Made by a program: the position numbers and the translations under genes. Below, piece by piece: positions 46,801-53,645 of a stretch of 64,000 bases of DNA; within the stretch, counting starts at the first letter, position 1, and each line of letters starts with the position of its first letter. Under the pieces are notes generated by a model. That model searched no databases, was not told where the DNA came from, and saw only the letters and a program-made list of their open reading frames with translations. This stretch comes from Roseimaritima multifibrata (GTDB taxonomy: Bacteria > Planctomycetota > Planctomycetia > Pirellulales > Pirellulaceae): positions 5,518,001-5,582,000 of the forward strand of contig NZ_CP036262.1 in NCBI RefSeq assembly GCF_007741495.1. Reading direction: 5' to 3'.

Positions 46801-47182
46801 GAATTCCTAACCGGGCGCGAAGGTATTTGATCGTTAGATCCGGCGTCGCGCCAAATGTCAACAACCGCTGCCGGTCCAACATCCCTCGCAGCAATGGACT
46901 GGAGTTCAGATGAATGTTGTTTTCCCACTGCAACAACAGATCCTCGGACTTCGCTAACTGGCCGGTGACTTGGTAGTGCAGGCAATGGTAGTAATAGAAT
47001 TCAACACTCCCCGGCACCAATTCATCTAGAATCGACTGGCGATTCTCAGCGAGTGCATAGCGTTCGACCAAGCCAACCGGGTCGGCATGTGCAGTTGAGC
47101 TGAAATGACTTACCATCATCAATGTTATCAAGGATCCGAAGAGGGCAGGGCGGAAGCGATGATCGACACACGTCATGAACAT
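40811..47182 (-). CDS. Giant secreted protein (2123 residues), macroglobulin-like in places
   Basis: ATG at 47182 (MFMTCVDHRFRPALFGSLIT) starts a signal peptide ending near STAHA-DP, with AGGA upstream; a longer frame was rejected. Roughly the first 430 residues are helical. Next come beta-rich segments (VDVKNIQEMVVRIYKINPTA, ETIALPEIEGRGVWVVDLLG, GLEVKLFDEQRQPLQDGRMW) resembling MG-type domains of bacterial alpha-2-macroglobulins, but no CGEQ thioester was seen. A Gly/Met-rich stretch (about 1325-1370, GGMGGFGGGGGVGG) splits the protein. The rest has helical repeats (YYLLIQNRIEEALARFAEV) and a final beta domain (VSDSANRQPVASAYVKVYGR). Possibly an envelope protein interaction scaffold; function unknown. 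Confidence 0.8.
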   Translation of the reverse strand: MFMTCVDHRFRPALFGSLITLMMVSHFSSTAHADPVGLVERYALAENRQSILDELVPGSVEFYYYHCLHYQVTGQLAKSEDLLLQWENNIHLNSSPLLRGMLDRQRLLTFGATPDLTIKYLRARLGIQLNHTAPPLRGERRYPDTLPANALVIDTLIDDSLRSERQLTQAGLQRLGERFLANEVAGLPVNVSWLLEQVDGPWMDNLDSLVIMELKQNSPSSRRFGEFSAHRWLTELQLERVAEAIPEVAFSEPMIRERLLRMRPSDDSDMGQQLAVRRRYYERADEYLTTLPPAWNALKAAVLYRLLEADLAVGKPLESRFVRYLQLPRESQLVPLELRRNAGSALVKMNEDYSAWAFVPPIGNDADLVRSYLEIFLEDAESPAAYAPWLQKEYLDNVFVETQLLNGVGTPADWYRRLSPENQQSLKEKIELTLAPENLPVHDPTQPSQLLVDVKNIQEMVVRIYKINPTAYYRTHTEPLNSDLDLDGLVATHQRRIEFAQPAVRRHRETIALPEIEGRGVWVVDLLGGGLRTRAMIRRGEIQALTQLTVDGLEVKLFDEQRQPLQDGRMWIGSQEFTADESGAITLPMVANSTTRRGIVVVGDLAETITLPQMEESYSLSAGVLISEQQLLAGRTATIGLRPRLTMNGEPVSLSLLQDAYVEIVSTDLDGIQSTKRYGDLQWTETTEMALAFRVPARLQRLDLRVVGQVERIADGRIEDVQFADHWNVNGIDQTAATVDAYLTRRGEDWVIEVRGRNGELAGATSVAVTLQTTVRPRPVQQTLQTNDAGVVVLGPLPNVTSLTLGVGGGAVHQRHLILDQADWPVRVHAGNDQPVQFALDTELPITNRFRIWEMRQDRPLRELPKQLSVEDGLLSFTPLQAGNYRLDDLQRQRTVSIAISDGDVHAGYAVGTVRALQVPRRDPLGITRIETTANGIEVQLSGEAPAARVHVLASHYVPRRLVVDRLRLANLSDLQSSYLQLLSNAYISGMKLGEEYEYVLKRQFASKYPGVMLPQPSLLLNPWETDQTTNQSQIAADGDEPQAAAVAAPKRSRGRGSHAKQVGPQIDVTPTYDFLANGGGVALNLLPDENGKVTVPAALLEEWPIVQIVVMDPNTLIQRTLYGKLAEPERRDLRLAQALQAESPYAFERGVLIASPDQPLKLDELGTAQLQVYSNLADLMGLYQTLVDDPRLGDFRELARWHQMDDEAKREAYGRLACHEVHLFLSQHDRPFFKNVVRPFLENKKERQLIDEWLLGTDLTPWTEPWKYHRLNAIERAILARAVPAARDAILRDLRERVAMLKKDPERLRRAVESGLRSRRLSESRMDQMGGMGGFGGGGGVGGMMMGEAAPAEGMAFGGMGMGGGMGDMAEEAESEVLDRAENKSESAKFFNAKPQANALGFGFRKKRSLGRVANFYQPLDPTKQWAESQWDQVRTADADAQLIAVDHFWADWAQNGPANKLSQHLLDPTDNYHAALAALAVCGLPLQAGDVALPDKPGQPYAPEHSVAVITKRLVALQAMEGDPSLLVGQRFEAVGTPPVDDEDQQVRVAPVEYLTQVAYVGQVIVTNPTPQPRTVDLLWQIPAGAIPLAGSLATDSATVRLEPFAVHRQQYEFYFPASGTFVHYPVCVSQAGRAVALGQTREFNVVASPTVTDEKSWQAIARDGSAAQIGKFLQTANLHRLDWSLVLHRMRALDVYETVLGALRSGNVWVPELFAYSLHHQDLLGMQEYLASRDDLIETAGPVFKSSLVTIQPIPRNLYEHLEYAPLVRARIHPLRAEPEILNDKFLLQYREFMKVLAYQQTPSTDQQLALCYYLLIQNRIEEALARFAEVKDAATNMRLQRDYLTGYLALHQGDLATAEKIAQAGKEHPVPRWKERFGAIAEVLQQHRDLQAGLSGDVNAKEDALAVDPQAADLAMMDRERRQARAADSQPSLNVVTEGKRVRITHRNAPQATIKLYRVDLELLFSKTPFVKEDLARMATVQPDLLEPLKLAEAGTTEYLLEDDWSEQTLLIEVVSGSAHATTLYYGGRLTAYVSEGFGQLQVSDSANRQPVASAYVKVYGRMANGEVKFYKDGYTDLRGRFDYASLSSTELGEVQRFAILVLDPKRGASVHDVPPPTE

Positions 47183-47343
47183 GAGAAGCGTTTCCTGAAT
47201 GGTAAGCGATAAGCGTGAGCAGCATTGACATAGACGAGAGGGCTTGGAGCCGGTTCCCGGCAATTAAACGGCCCGATAGCTTTTGCATTAGTATTTTCCG
47301 GATCGAATCCATTCCCTCACGACATTCCAGCCCGTAAGGCCCC

Positions 47344-47868
47344 ATGACAACCACCGAGCCCTTTTTTCCGCAATCCGGGCGACTGGCAGGCATCGACTAT
47401 GGCACCGTTCGGATGGGAATCGCCATTTGTGATCCTGGGCGTATTTTAGTCAGTCCATTGGAAATCTTACGTCGTAGCCCACCGGAGCAAGAAACAAAAT
47501 ATTTCCGACAACTGGTCCAAACCGAACGGATTGAAGGCTTCGTCGTCGGGTTGCCGATCCACTGCGATGGAGGCGAAAGCGACAAAAGCCGGGAAAGTCG
47601 CAAGTTTGCGATTTGGTTACAGGAAACCACCGAACGGCCGGTGCGGTTGTTCGATGAACGTTTTACCACGGCCGATGCGACACGACGTTTGCAAGCCGGG
47701 GGGATGTCGCGGAACCGCCGCAAACAACGCCTGGACGCCGTCGCCGCCCAAATCGTGCTGGAATCATTTCTCGAAGCGGCTAGGTATTTTGGGGACGAAA
47801 AACTGCCCGGCCAGCCAATCGATGCCCCCGATGATGGCGCCGCTCCACTGGATGACAGCGATCAATAA
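47344..47868 (+). CDS. ruvX: Putative pre-16S rRNA nuclease / Holliday junction resolvase-like RuvX (YqgF)
   Basis: A protein of 174 residues, slightly longer than usual because of an acidic tail (DAPDDGAAPLDDSDQ). The RNase H-like fold signature is clear: GIDYGTVRMGIAICD (first Asp), FVVGLPIHCDGGESDKS, VRLFDERFTTADATRRL (Glu) and RRKQRLDAVAAQIVLESFL (last Asp). It acts in 16S rRNA 5'-end processing. It is divergent from the giant secreted protein and is followed by the HEAT-like gene. Confidence 0.92.
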   Translation: MTTTEPFFPQSGRLAGIDYGTVRMGIAICDPGRILVSPLEILRRSPPEQETKYFRQLVQTERIEGFVVGLPIHCDGGESDKSRESRKFAIWLQETTERPVRLFDERFTTADATRRLQAGGMSRNRRKQRLDAVAAQIVLESFLEAARYFGDEKLPGQPIDAPDDGAAPLDDSDQ

Positions 47869-47921
47869 CCCGCAAGCCTCCAGAAGGAGGCTTAATTGTT
47901 CGTCTTTTGGGGCAAATGACC

Positions 47922-47927
47922 TATAAT
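47922..47927 (+). promoter_or_regulatory. Perfect -10 box TATAAT
   Basis: TATAAT upstream of the HEAT-like gene would put transcription start near 47934. A -35 is poor: TTGTTC at 47896-47901 leaves a 20-base spacer. If it is a true promoter, the ATG at 47932 cannot be the start codon, which favours ATG 47977. Confidence 0.45.
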
Positions 47928-47976
47928 AGGGATGTTCGTGTCTCTTCTCCCCCTTTTCTTGGCGTTTCAAACAGTC

Positions 47977-49224
47977 ATGCGATTTGAATGGAAGAATTTC
48001 AGATTGACTCGCTGCGTTCAAAGTTTGCGGTGGGTGGGCGTTGCTGCCGTCCCATTCTGCTTCCAGTTTGCAGCCGCTGCCGACACGCTTGAACTGACAC
48101 ACGGCACCAGTGTTGCAGGCAACATTCGTCAATTTGAGAACGATCCACGTCCCTATGCGTTGGTGCAGTTGCACGACGGGCTGCGGATCGCCATCCGAAA
48201 ATCGGACGTTCGTAAAACCCGCGATGCCGAACTGATCGCGCAGTATCGCCAGCTTGCAGCCAGGGCTCCTGATACCGTCGAGGGCCAGTACGAGATGGCT
48301 CGATGGTGCACTAAAAACAGCCTGTCGGATCACTCTGAATTCCACATGCGACGCGTGATTGCAATCGACCCTGAACATGGTCCCGCTCGCGAATCTCTCG
48401 ACTACGTTAAACGTCGTGATGAATGGATTCCCCGAAAGCAATGGGCACGCGAGAGAGGATTGGTCCGCAGTGCTGGCCGATACCAATTGCCCGAAGACCT
48501 TGCGATGCAGGCAGAATCCAAAGAAGTGGACATCAAGGTCAAGGCATGGAAACGTGACATCGCCCGCTGGCGTATGGCATACCTTCGCGGAGGCGACAAA
48601 GCGGGTGAAGCATTGGTGGCGCTGCGGGCCATCGATTCACCGTTGGCCGTTCCCGCACTCGGTGACGAATTGACCAATCCTCGCAACCAAAATCAACCGC
48701 ATGCACTGCGGCTATTGTGGATTCAATTGCTGGGACAATTCGCAATGCCTGCTGCCGTCGAACCATTGGTCCGCGTCGGAGTCCAGGAAAACGATCCGGT
48801 GATCCGTGAAGCGGCGTACGAGCGATTGCAAAATTATGGCTACCAGTCGGCCGTACGGACCTACGTTCCGATGTTAAAAAGCTCGAATAACGCTGAAGTC
48901 AACCAAGCGGGACGCGCCCTGTCATTCCTTCCCGATCCCGAGATTCGGTTTGCCCTTGTCGACGCCCTGGTCACCTCCCACACGACCACCAAACGTCCGC
49001 AACACGACACGAATGTGACCTTGGGACAGAACGGGGGAGCCGGCGGCCTATCCATGGGCGCCAAGGCAACCTCTAGGACCGATCATTTGCGCAACCCGCA
49101 TGTCCTCAGCGCCCTTCGTGAAATCGCTCCCGAAGTCGATTTCCAGTACGACAAAGATCGTTGGCGACAGTATTTCGCACAGCAACTTGGCAGCTACCAA
49201 GGGGATATGCGGCGCGATCAATAA
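47977..49224 (+). CDS. Secreted HEAT-like repeat protein
   Basis: A protein of 415 residues from ATG 47977; an upstream in-frame ATG at 47932 lies at the predicted transcription start. The signal peptide spans VGVAAVPFCFQFAAA-AD. It begins with a beta-type segment LELTHGTSVAGNIRQFENDP resembling a membrane-associated or SH3-like domain. Helical pairs follow, with HEAT-like repeats near residues 195-330 (SPLAVPALGDEL, PAAVEPLVRVGVQENDPVIR, EVNQAGRALSFLPDPEIR). It probably mediates protein interactions in the cell envelope. No catalytic motif was seen. Confidence 0.72.
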   Translation: MRFEWKNFRLTRCVQSLRWVGVAAVPFCFQFAAAADTLELTHGTSVAGNIRQFENDPRPYALVQLHDGLRIAIRKSDVRKTRDAELIAQYRQLAARAPDTVEGQYEMARWCTKNSLSDHSEFHMRRVIAIDPEHGPARESLDYVKRRDEWIPRKQWARERGLVRSAGRYQLPEDLAMQAESKEVDIKVKAWKRDIARWRMAYLRGGDKAGEALVALRAIDSPLAVPALGDELTNPRNQNQPHALRLLWIQLLGQFAMPAAVEPLVRVGVQENDPVIREAAYERLQNYGYQSAVRTYVPMLKSSNNAEVNQAGRALSFLPDPEIRFALVDALVTSHTTTKRPQHDTNVTLGQNGGAGGLSMGAKATSRTDHLRNPHVLSALREIAPEVDFQYDKDRWRQYFAQQLGSYQGDMRRDQ

Positions 49225-49413
49225 CCGCGATCCAGAATGTCAGTATCGCCTTGGCAACCAACGTGCATTGGGGAACATTCAGGGCAGCCGCTCCGGGGAC
49301 GGCCAGCACATCAAAGATTCGGGCCACGACGGTTAAGCCGTTCACCGATAGATGAGTGGTTTCCGTGGTAAACGAATCGCCTGCGATTCGCTTACCGCGC
49401 GAATCACGTCACC
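49225..49413. other. Convergent gap, no gene
   Basis: A short gap between the HEAT-like gene and the minus-strand prenyltransferase-fold gene. No clear repeat of the array family was seen; only a weak palindrome (GCGAATCGC-CTGC-GATTCGC, 49373-49391). Confidence 0.4.
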
Positions 49414-51396
49414 TTAGAGCGGAAACTCTTCTTCGGCGGCACTGTCGGAGTAAAGAGGCATATGTCGATAGTAGACTTCCAAAATCATCGTCGCCATGGA
49501 AGTCGTATAAAGTCGCCCGCCATGTTCGGTCCCGTGCCCCACATTCCCAAGGTACCAACTTCCTCTAGTGGGCCCCGAATCCGATTGCTCGGCAACCAAC
49601 CAATCTCGCAAGACGGTATTGAATTTATCCCATTCGGGACCACCATGCTGCCGAAGCACCTGAGCGGCATAGTAGTCGTAATAGATATCGCTCTTCACAA
49701 CTCCGGTCTTCGCCAGATTCGCGACCCCTTTCTGGATCCCAGGATGATCTTTGCCCCAGCCCAAATACATTCGGCAAAGCAGGCCAACGGCGTTACACGC
49801 TCGGTGTCCTCCGGCCCTGGCCGATGGTTCGGTGTACCCGTACAGCGAACCATAATCGGACTGGACCGAATCAAGGAAAAGTGACGACCCGCGGATTGAA
49901 GCAGGCGAAACCGTCAGGTGCCCCATGTAACCGCTCTTCAAAGCCATGATCTGCCATCCAGTCGCGGAGGTGTCTCCGGCTTGTCGCGGCGAATACCGCC
50001 ACCCGCCTCCACGAGGATCCTGAGCATACATGATGAAATTCAGGGCCCCTTGAGCGGCGACGGCCAAACGTGGATCTTCGGTCATTGCGTAGGCTTCGCA
50101 GAGGACGATTGCCGCCAACCCGTGGGAGTACATCGATCCACCTTTCTCGGTGTAATCAACAACCGGCAGGCCTCCCTTGTTTCCAGGTTTCCCATTGGCG
50201 ACCAAAAAAGCCAAACCACGTTGAACGGTTTGCTTGTGCTCGCCATCGAACTGAGTTTGCCCGGCTCCTAAAAACGGAAGCAGGGCTAAGGCGGTTGCGC
50301 CGTTGACGCCCGTATCCAACGTCCCCGAATGATTACACTGCGGGTCACGGCAGACCAGTTGATGATTGAAGGTCCAACCACCGTTAACTGCTTGGTGTTT
50401 TTCCAGCCATTCCAAGGCCATGCGAACGGCCGCTTCACTGGAATCCGTACCGCCGTACTTACGCAGCATTTGTTTCTTAACTTCAGCACTACTGCGACTG
50501 CCAAGTTCGCTAGTCGATTTCGCACTGAGTGTTTGCAGCGAATCGGCGACGGGTGCCATCTGGCTGGCCATGTCGACCAAGCTAACCGGCATGGAGACCA
50601 TTTCCAAAGGAGTCTCCATATCGATCGGCTCCATCTCTTCCATCGGTTCCGGGGTGTCGACCACCTCTTCGCTAACCTCTTCTTCGGTCTCTTCCATATC
50701 CTCCGACGGAGGTTCAATGGTGTATTCTTCGATTTCGGGCCCTTCTTCGGTACCGGCCGCCGCACTGAGAACGTTGATCACTTGTTCAGGAACTTCGATC
50801 GTCATCAACGCCAAAGATAGCAGCAGCAAAACATGAACGAGCATGCTGACCATCCAAGCGGGGACCGCCTGAAAGAGGACAAATTTACGTTGGAAGTTAG
50901 CGTCGTCCGGCTCGCTAAATTCCTGGCTTGTCGCCGCCGTACCGCGTGTTTTTTGTGGAGTTTCTGACGCGAGCATTTCCGGTTCAAGCGCATCGGCGTG
51001 TGTGGCGGCCCCAAACCCCAGAAGGGGATAAAAAACAAAGGGAAGGAAAGCCATACCGACTCCGAATCCAGCCCCTTTATTAAACGCCTTGGCGACGTCG
51101 ATCGCCACAAGGATCATCACAACCGGACCGACCACGGGGATCAACAACAACACCAACCACCACAGTGGGCGCTGGGCGATTTCCAACAAGACAACCGCGT
51201 TGTAAACGGGCACTAAAGCCGCCCAGCCCGGTTTGCCGGCTTTTACGAAAACCTTCCATAGGCCGGCGATTGCAACCAGCCCCAACAGCAATCCAAGCAG
51301 TCCAATAACCGCAAAAACAAGCAGAGCAGCTCCGGCAGCCGACGGAATCGCCGCATCGGATTGAGCAAAGATGAAACAGTTTTGGAAGAGGGTCAT
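49414..51396 (-). CDS. DUF5684 membrane domain fused to a prenyltransferase/squalene-cyclase-fold domain
   Basis: A protein of 660 residues. The N-terminus (about 20-130) has helices with GLWKVFVKAGKPGWAALVPV, PLWWLVLLLIPVVGPVVMIL and KAFNKGAGFGVGMAFLPFVF, a DUF5684 module. One more helix near 185 (WMVSMLVHVLLLLSLALM) precedes a long acidic Glu/Met-rich spacer. Residues about 320-640 form an alpha/alpha toroid with repeats such as AVRMALEWLEKHQAVNGGW, TGVNGATALALLPFLGAGQ and HRACNAVGLLCRMYLGWGKD. No DxDD cyclase or DDxD motif is evident, so enzymatic activity is doubtful. It probably places a helical toroid outside the inner membrane. Confidence 0.82.
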   Translation of the reverse strand: MTLFQNCFIFAQSDAAIPSAAGAALLVFAVIGLLGLLLGLVAIAGLWKVFVKAGKPGWAALVPVYNAVVLLEIAQRPLWWLVLLLIPVVGPVVMILVAIDVAKAFNKGAGFGVGMAFLPFVFYPLLGFGAATHADALEPEMLASETPQKTRGTAATSQEFSEPDDANFQRKFVLFQAVPAWMVSMLVHVLLLLSLALMTIEVPEQVINVLSAAAGTEEGPEIEEYTIEPPSEDMEETEEEVSEEVVDTPEPMEEMEPIDMETPLEMVSMPVSLVDMASQMAPVADSLQTLSAKSTSELGSRSSAEVKKQMLRKYGGTDSSEAAVRMALEWLEKHQAVNGGWTFNHQLVCRDPQCNHSGTLDTGVNGATALALLPFLGAGQTQFDGEHKQTVQRGLAFLVANGKPGNKGGLPVVDYTEKGGSMYSHGLAAIVLCEAYAMTEDPRLAVAAQGALNFIMYAQDPRGGGWRYSPRQAGDTSATGWQIMALKSGYMGHLTVSPASIRGSSLFLDSVQSDYGSLYGYTEPSARAGGHRACNAVGLLCRMYLGWGKDHPGIQKGVANLAKTGVVKSDIYYDYYAAQVLRQHGGPEWDKFNTVLRDWLVAEQSDSGPTRGSWYLGNVGHGTEHGGRLYTTSMATMILEVYYRHMPLYSDSAAEEEFPL

Positions 51397-51657
51397 GCTG
51401 AGTCCCTACGCGGCCTGATAGGCCCATTAGAAATCGAAAGAAAAGCAAGCCCAGAATGATTCTGGAAAGGTCCATTATACGCAAAAAAAAACCACAATTC
51501 AGCGATTTCAGGCCTCATTCTCTCCAATTCAGGCCTATCCACCGGCTCAATCGCCATTCGCGTTTTGCTCTGGTCGAATATTAGAACGGTGAAAAAGCTT
51601 AAAAGTACCCGCTTAGCTGTGCGGCGACGGCGAGGATTTTTCATTCCCCCCCGCCTG

Positions 51658-52269
51658 CTAACGATTCAGACGCACGTTGCTCATCATCAGAACGTGCTCT
51701 TTGACCGCCCCAGCGACACGCGAATTCAACTGCACCGATCCTTTGCCGCCAACGACCCCCACGGCTCCGCTGTTCATTTCTAGCCAAAAAATGGTTTCAT
51801 GAATCGGATCGTATCCTCGGGGGGTTCCTTCCAGCTCGATGGCAACCCAACTGTCCGAAGATTGCTTTTCTTGTTCTTCGATTTTTTTCTCCACAACGGT
51901 ATCCCAGTCATAATGCCGTTGATCCAGCAGCGCATGCCGCAGGTGCCCGACTCCGGGGACCCCCGCCAGATCGATCGTGCGATCGTGCGATTCCATTTTT
52001 TCGGCTAACGGACTCCCTTCATCGAATCGCAAACGCAAGACGGCCGAAGACTGCAACGCGGCCACCGCGTCCGCCCCAAAAAAATCGATCGTCTTTTCCA
52101 ATTGAGTCCGCCGCAGCTGGATCCCTGAAACGGCTCCGATCACTCCGATCGCCAGCAACCCCAGGGCGAACAGCGCCCACCACCCTCGGCGGAAAGCTCG
52201 TTCGCCCTCTTTTCCAGCTTCTTCAAACACCGATTCCGTTTCTTGTTCCGGTTTGTCAGAATGATTCAT
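51658..52269 (-). CDS. Single-pass membrane protein of unknown function
   Basis: A protein of 203 residues starting with ATG (MNHSDKPEQETESVFEEAG). An acidic N-terminus, one helix (WWALFALGLLAIGVIGAVSG), then a soluble domain outside, with VLRLRFDEGSPLAEKMES and SDSWVAIELEGTPRGYDPIH. It ends in EHVLMMSNVRLNR. No family is recognised. It is divergent from aroB across 40 bases, so promoter elements must overlap the coding starts. Confidence 0.7.
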   Translation of the reverse strand: MNHSDKPEQETESVFEEAGKEGERAFRRGWWALFALGLLAIGVIGAVSGIQLRRTQLEKTIDFFGADAVAALQSSAVLRLRFDEGSPLAEKMESHDRTIDLAGVPGVGHLRHALLDQRHYDWDTVVEKKIEEQEKQSSDSWVAIELEGTPRGYDPIHETIFWLEMNSGAVGVVGGKGSVQLNSRVAGAVKEHVLMMSNVRLNR

Positions 52270-52309
52270 TGTTTTCCTTCTTTCCCAAAGACCGAACCTC
52301 TTACTGCAA

Positions 52310-53446
52310 ATGTCCCTAATGCCTGAATCGCGTCTTCCAACTCCGGTCCAAGAACTGAAGGTCCCTCTAACCGCCTCACCCTATTCTATTTTGGTCGGGA
52401 CGGAATGGTGGGAACAGGTTGGCGAGACCATTCACCGCACGCTCCCTGATATGAGCCATGCATTTTTCGTCGTCGATTCCGAAATCCGAGGCCAGTGGGG
52501 AGAACCGCTGGTCAAGCAACTGCGGGACGTAAACATCCGAGTCGACCTGGCAGAAGTCCCCTCCGGCGAAAACAGCAAATCCCCAGAACAACTGGCAGGG
52601 CTTTGGGAGCAAATGCGAATGGATCGAGCCGACCGGCAATCGGTGGTCATCGCCGTTGGTGGCGGAGTCGTCGGAGACTTAGCAGGGTTTGCCGCAGCGA
52701 CGTTCAATCGAGGCCTTCGCTTGGTCCAAGTCCCCACCACCCTTTTGTCTCAGGTCGACAGCAGTGTAGGCGGGAAAACAGGAATCAATCTTCCCGATGC
52801 CAAAAATGTCGTCGGAGCCTTCTGGCAACCCTCGCTGGTCGTTATCGACACGGTCACGCTGAACACCCTTCCGCCTCGAGTCCTCCACAGTGGGTTAGCG
52901 GAAGTTGCCAAGTACGGTGTGATCGCCGACGCTGACTTTTTTGCATGGCTGGAAAAGAACGCTTCGCGGCTGGCCAAAGCCGACCCAGAGGCACTGCGAC
53001 ACGCAATCGCAGTTAGCTGCCAAACCAAAGCCGACGTCGTGATCGCCGACGAACGCGAAACGACCGGACGCCGAGCCACATTGAATTACGGCCATACGTT
53101 CGGGCATGCAATCGAAGCGACCGCAGGTTATTGGAAATTTCTACACGGGGAAGCGATCTCCATCGGAATGCGAATGGCAGCCCATTTGGCCTGCAGCCGA
53201 GGCTTGGTCGACGCCGCCTTTGTCGACCGCCAAAACGCGCTTCTGAAACAGCTGCAATTGCCTCTCAGCTGGGACGAAGCCGACCCACAGGGGATGCTAC
53301 AGGCCATGCAAAACGACAAGAAAGTCAGCCACGGCAAATTACGATTTGTGTTGCCGACTGAAATGGGCCACGTGCAAATGTATCAAGACATCCCCGACGC
53401 CCAAATTATCGAAGCGATCGAAATCTGCCAAAGCGACCCGAGCTAG
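52310..53446 (+). CDS. aroB: 3-dehydroquinate synthase
   Basis: A protein of 378 residues. It converts DAHP to 3-dehydroquinate in the shikimate pathway using NAD and a divalent metal. IAVGGGVVGDLAGFAAATFN is the NAD loop. TTLLSQVDSSVGGKTGINLP carries catalytic residues, SGLAEVAKYGVIAD holds the metal-binding Glu, and LNYGHTFGHAIEA holds the metal-binding His. ATG 52310 has no strong ribosome-binding site; ATG 52319 (MPESRLPTPVQ) is an alternative. Confidence 0.95.
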   Translation: MSLMPESRLPTPVQELKVPLTASPYSILVGTEWWEQVGETIHRTLPDMSHAFFVVDSEIRGQWGEPLVKQLRDVNIRVDLAEVPSGENSKSPEQLAGLWEQMRMDRADRQSVVIAVGGGVVGDLAGFAAATFNRGLRLVQVPTTLLSQVDSSVGGKTGINLPDAKNVVGAFWQPSLVVIDTVTLNTLPPRVLHSGLAEVAKYGVIADADFFAWLEKNASRLAKADPEALRHAIAVSCQTKADVVIADERETTGRRATLNYGHTFGHAIEATAGYWKFLHGEAISIGMRMAAHLACSRGLVDAAFVDRQNALLKQLQLPLSWDEADPQGMLQAMQNDKKVSHGKLRFVLPTEMGHVQMYQDIPDAQIIEAIEICQSDPS

Positions 53447-53645
53447 AATGTTCCAAACCCGGGTACCCCGCCATGGATGCGTGTAACCCGATCAGACAGT
53501 CGCTTTCGTCCGCGGAGCCATTCGCGTTGGAAGTGAAATGTATTGGTGACGCTTGGGGGGGCTGCCCACGCTCTGGCAAGCGTCGCTACGTGACTGCCGT
53601 GGTTCTTGCTGACCAGACGCTGGCCGGCGGGAACCGGTCAGCCTT
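53447..53645. repeat. Convergent gap with dispersed palindrome copy
   Basis: GCCCACGCTCTGGCAAGCG (about 53564-53582) shares its core with 4459-4470 and the complement of 40627-40640. No coding frame was recognised. Confidence 0.5.
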
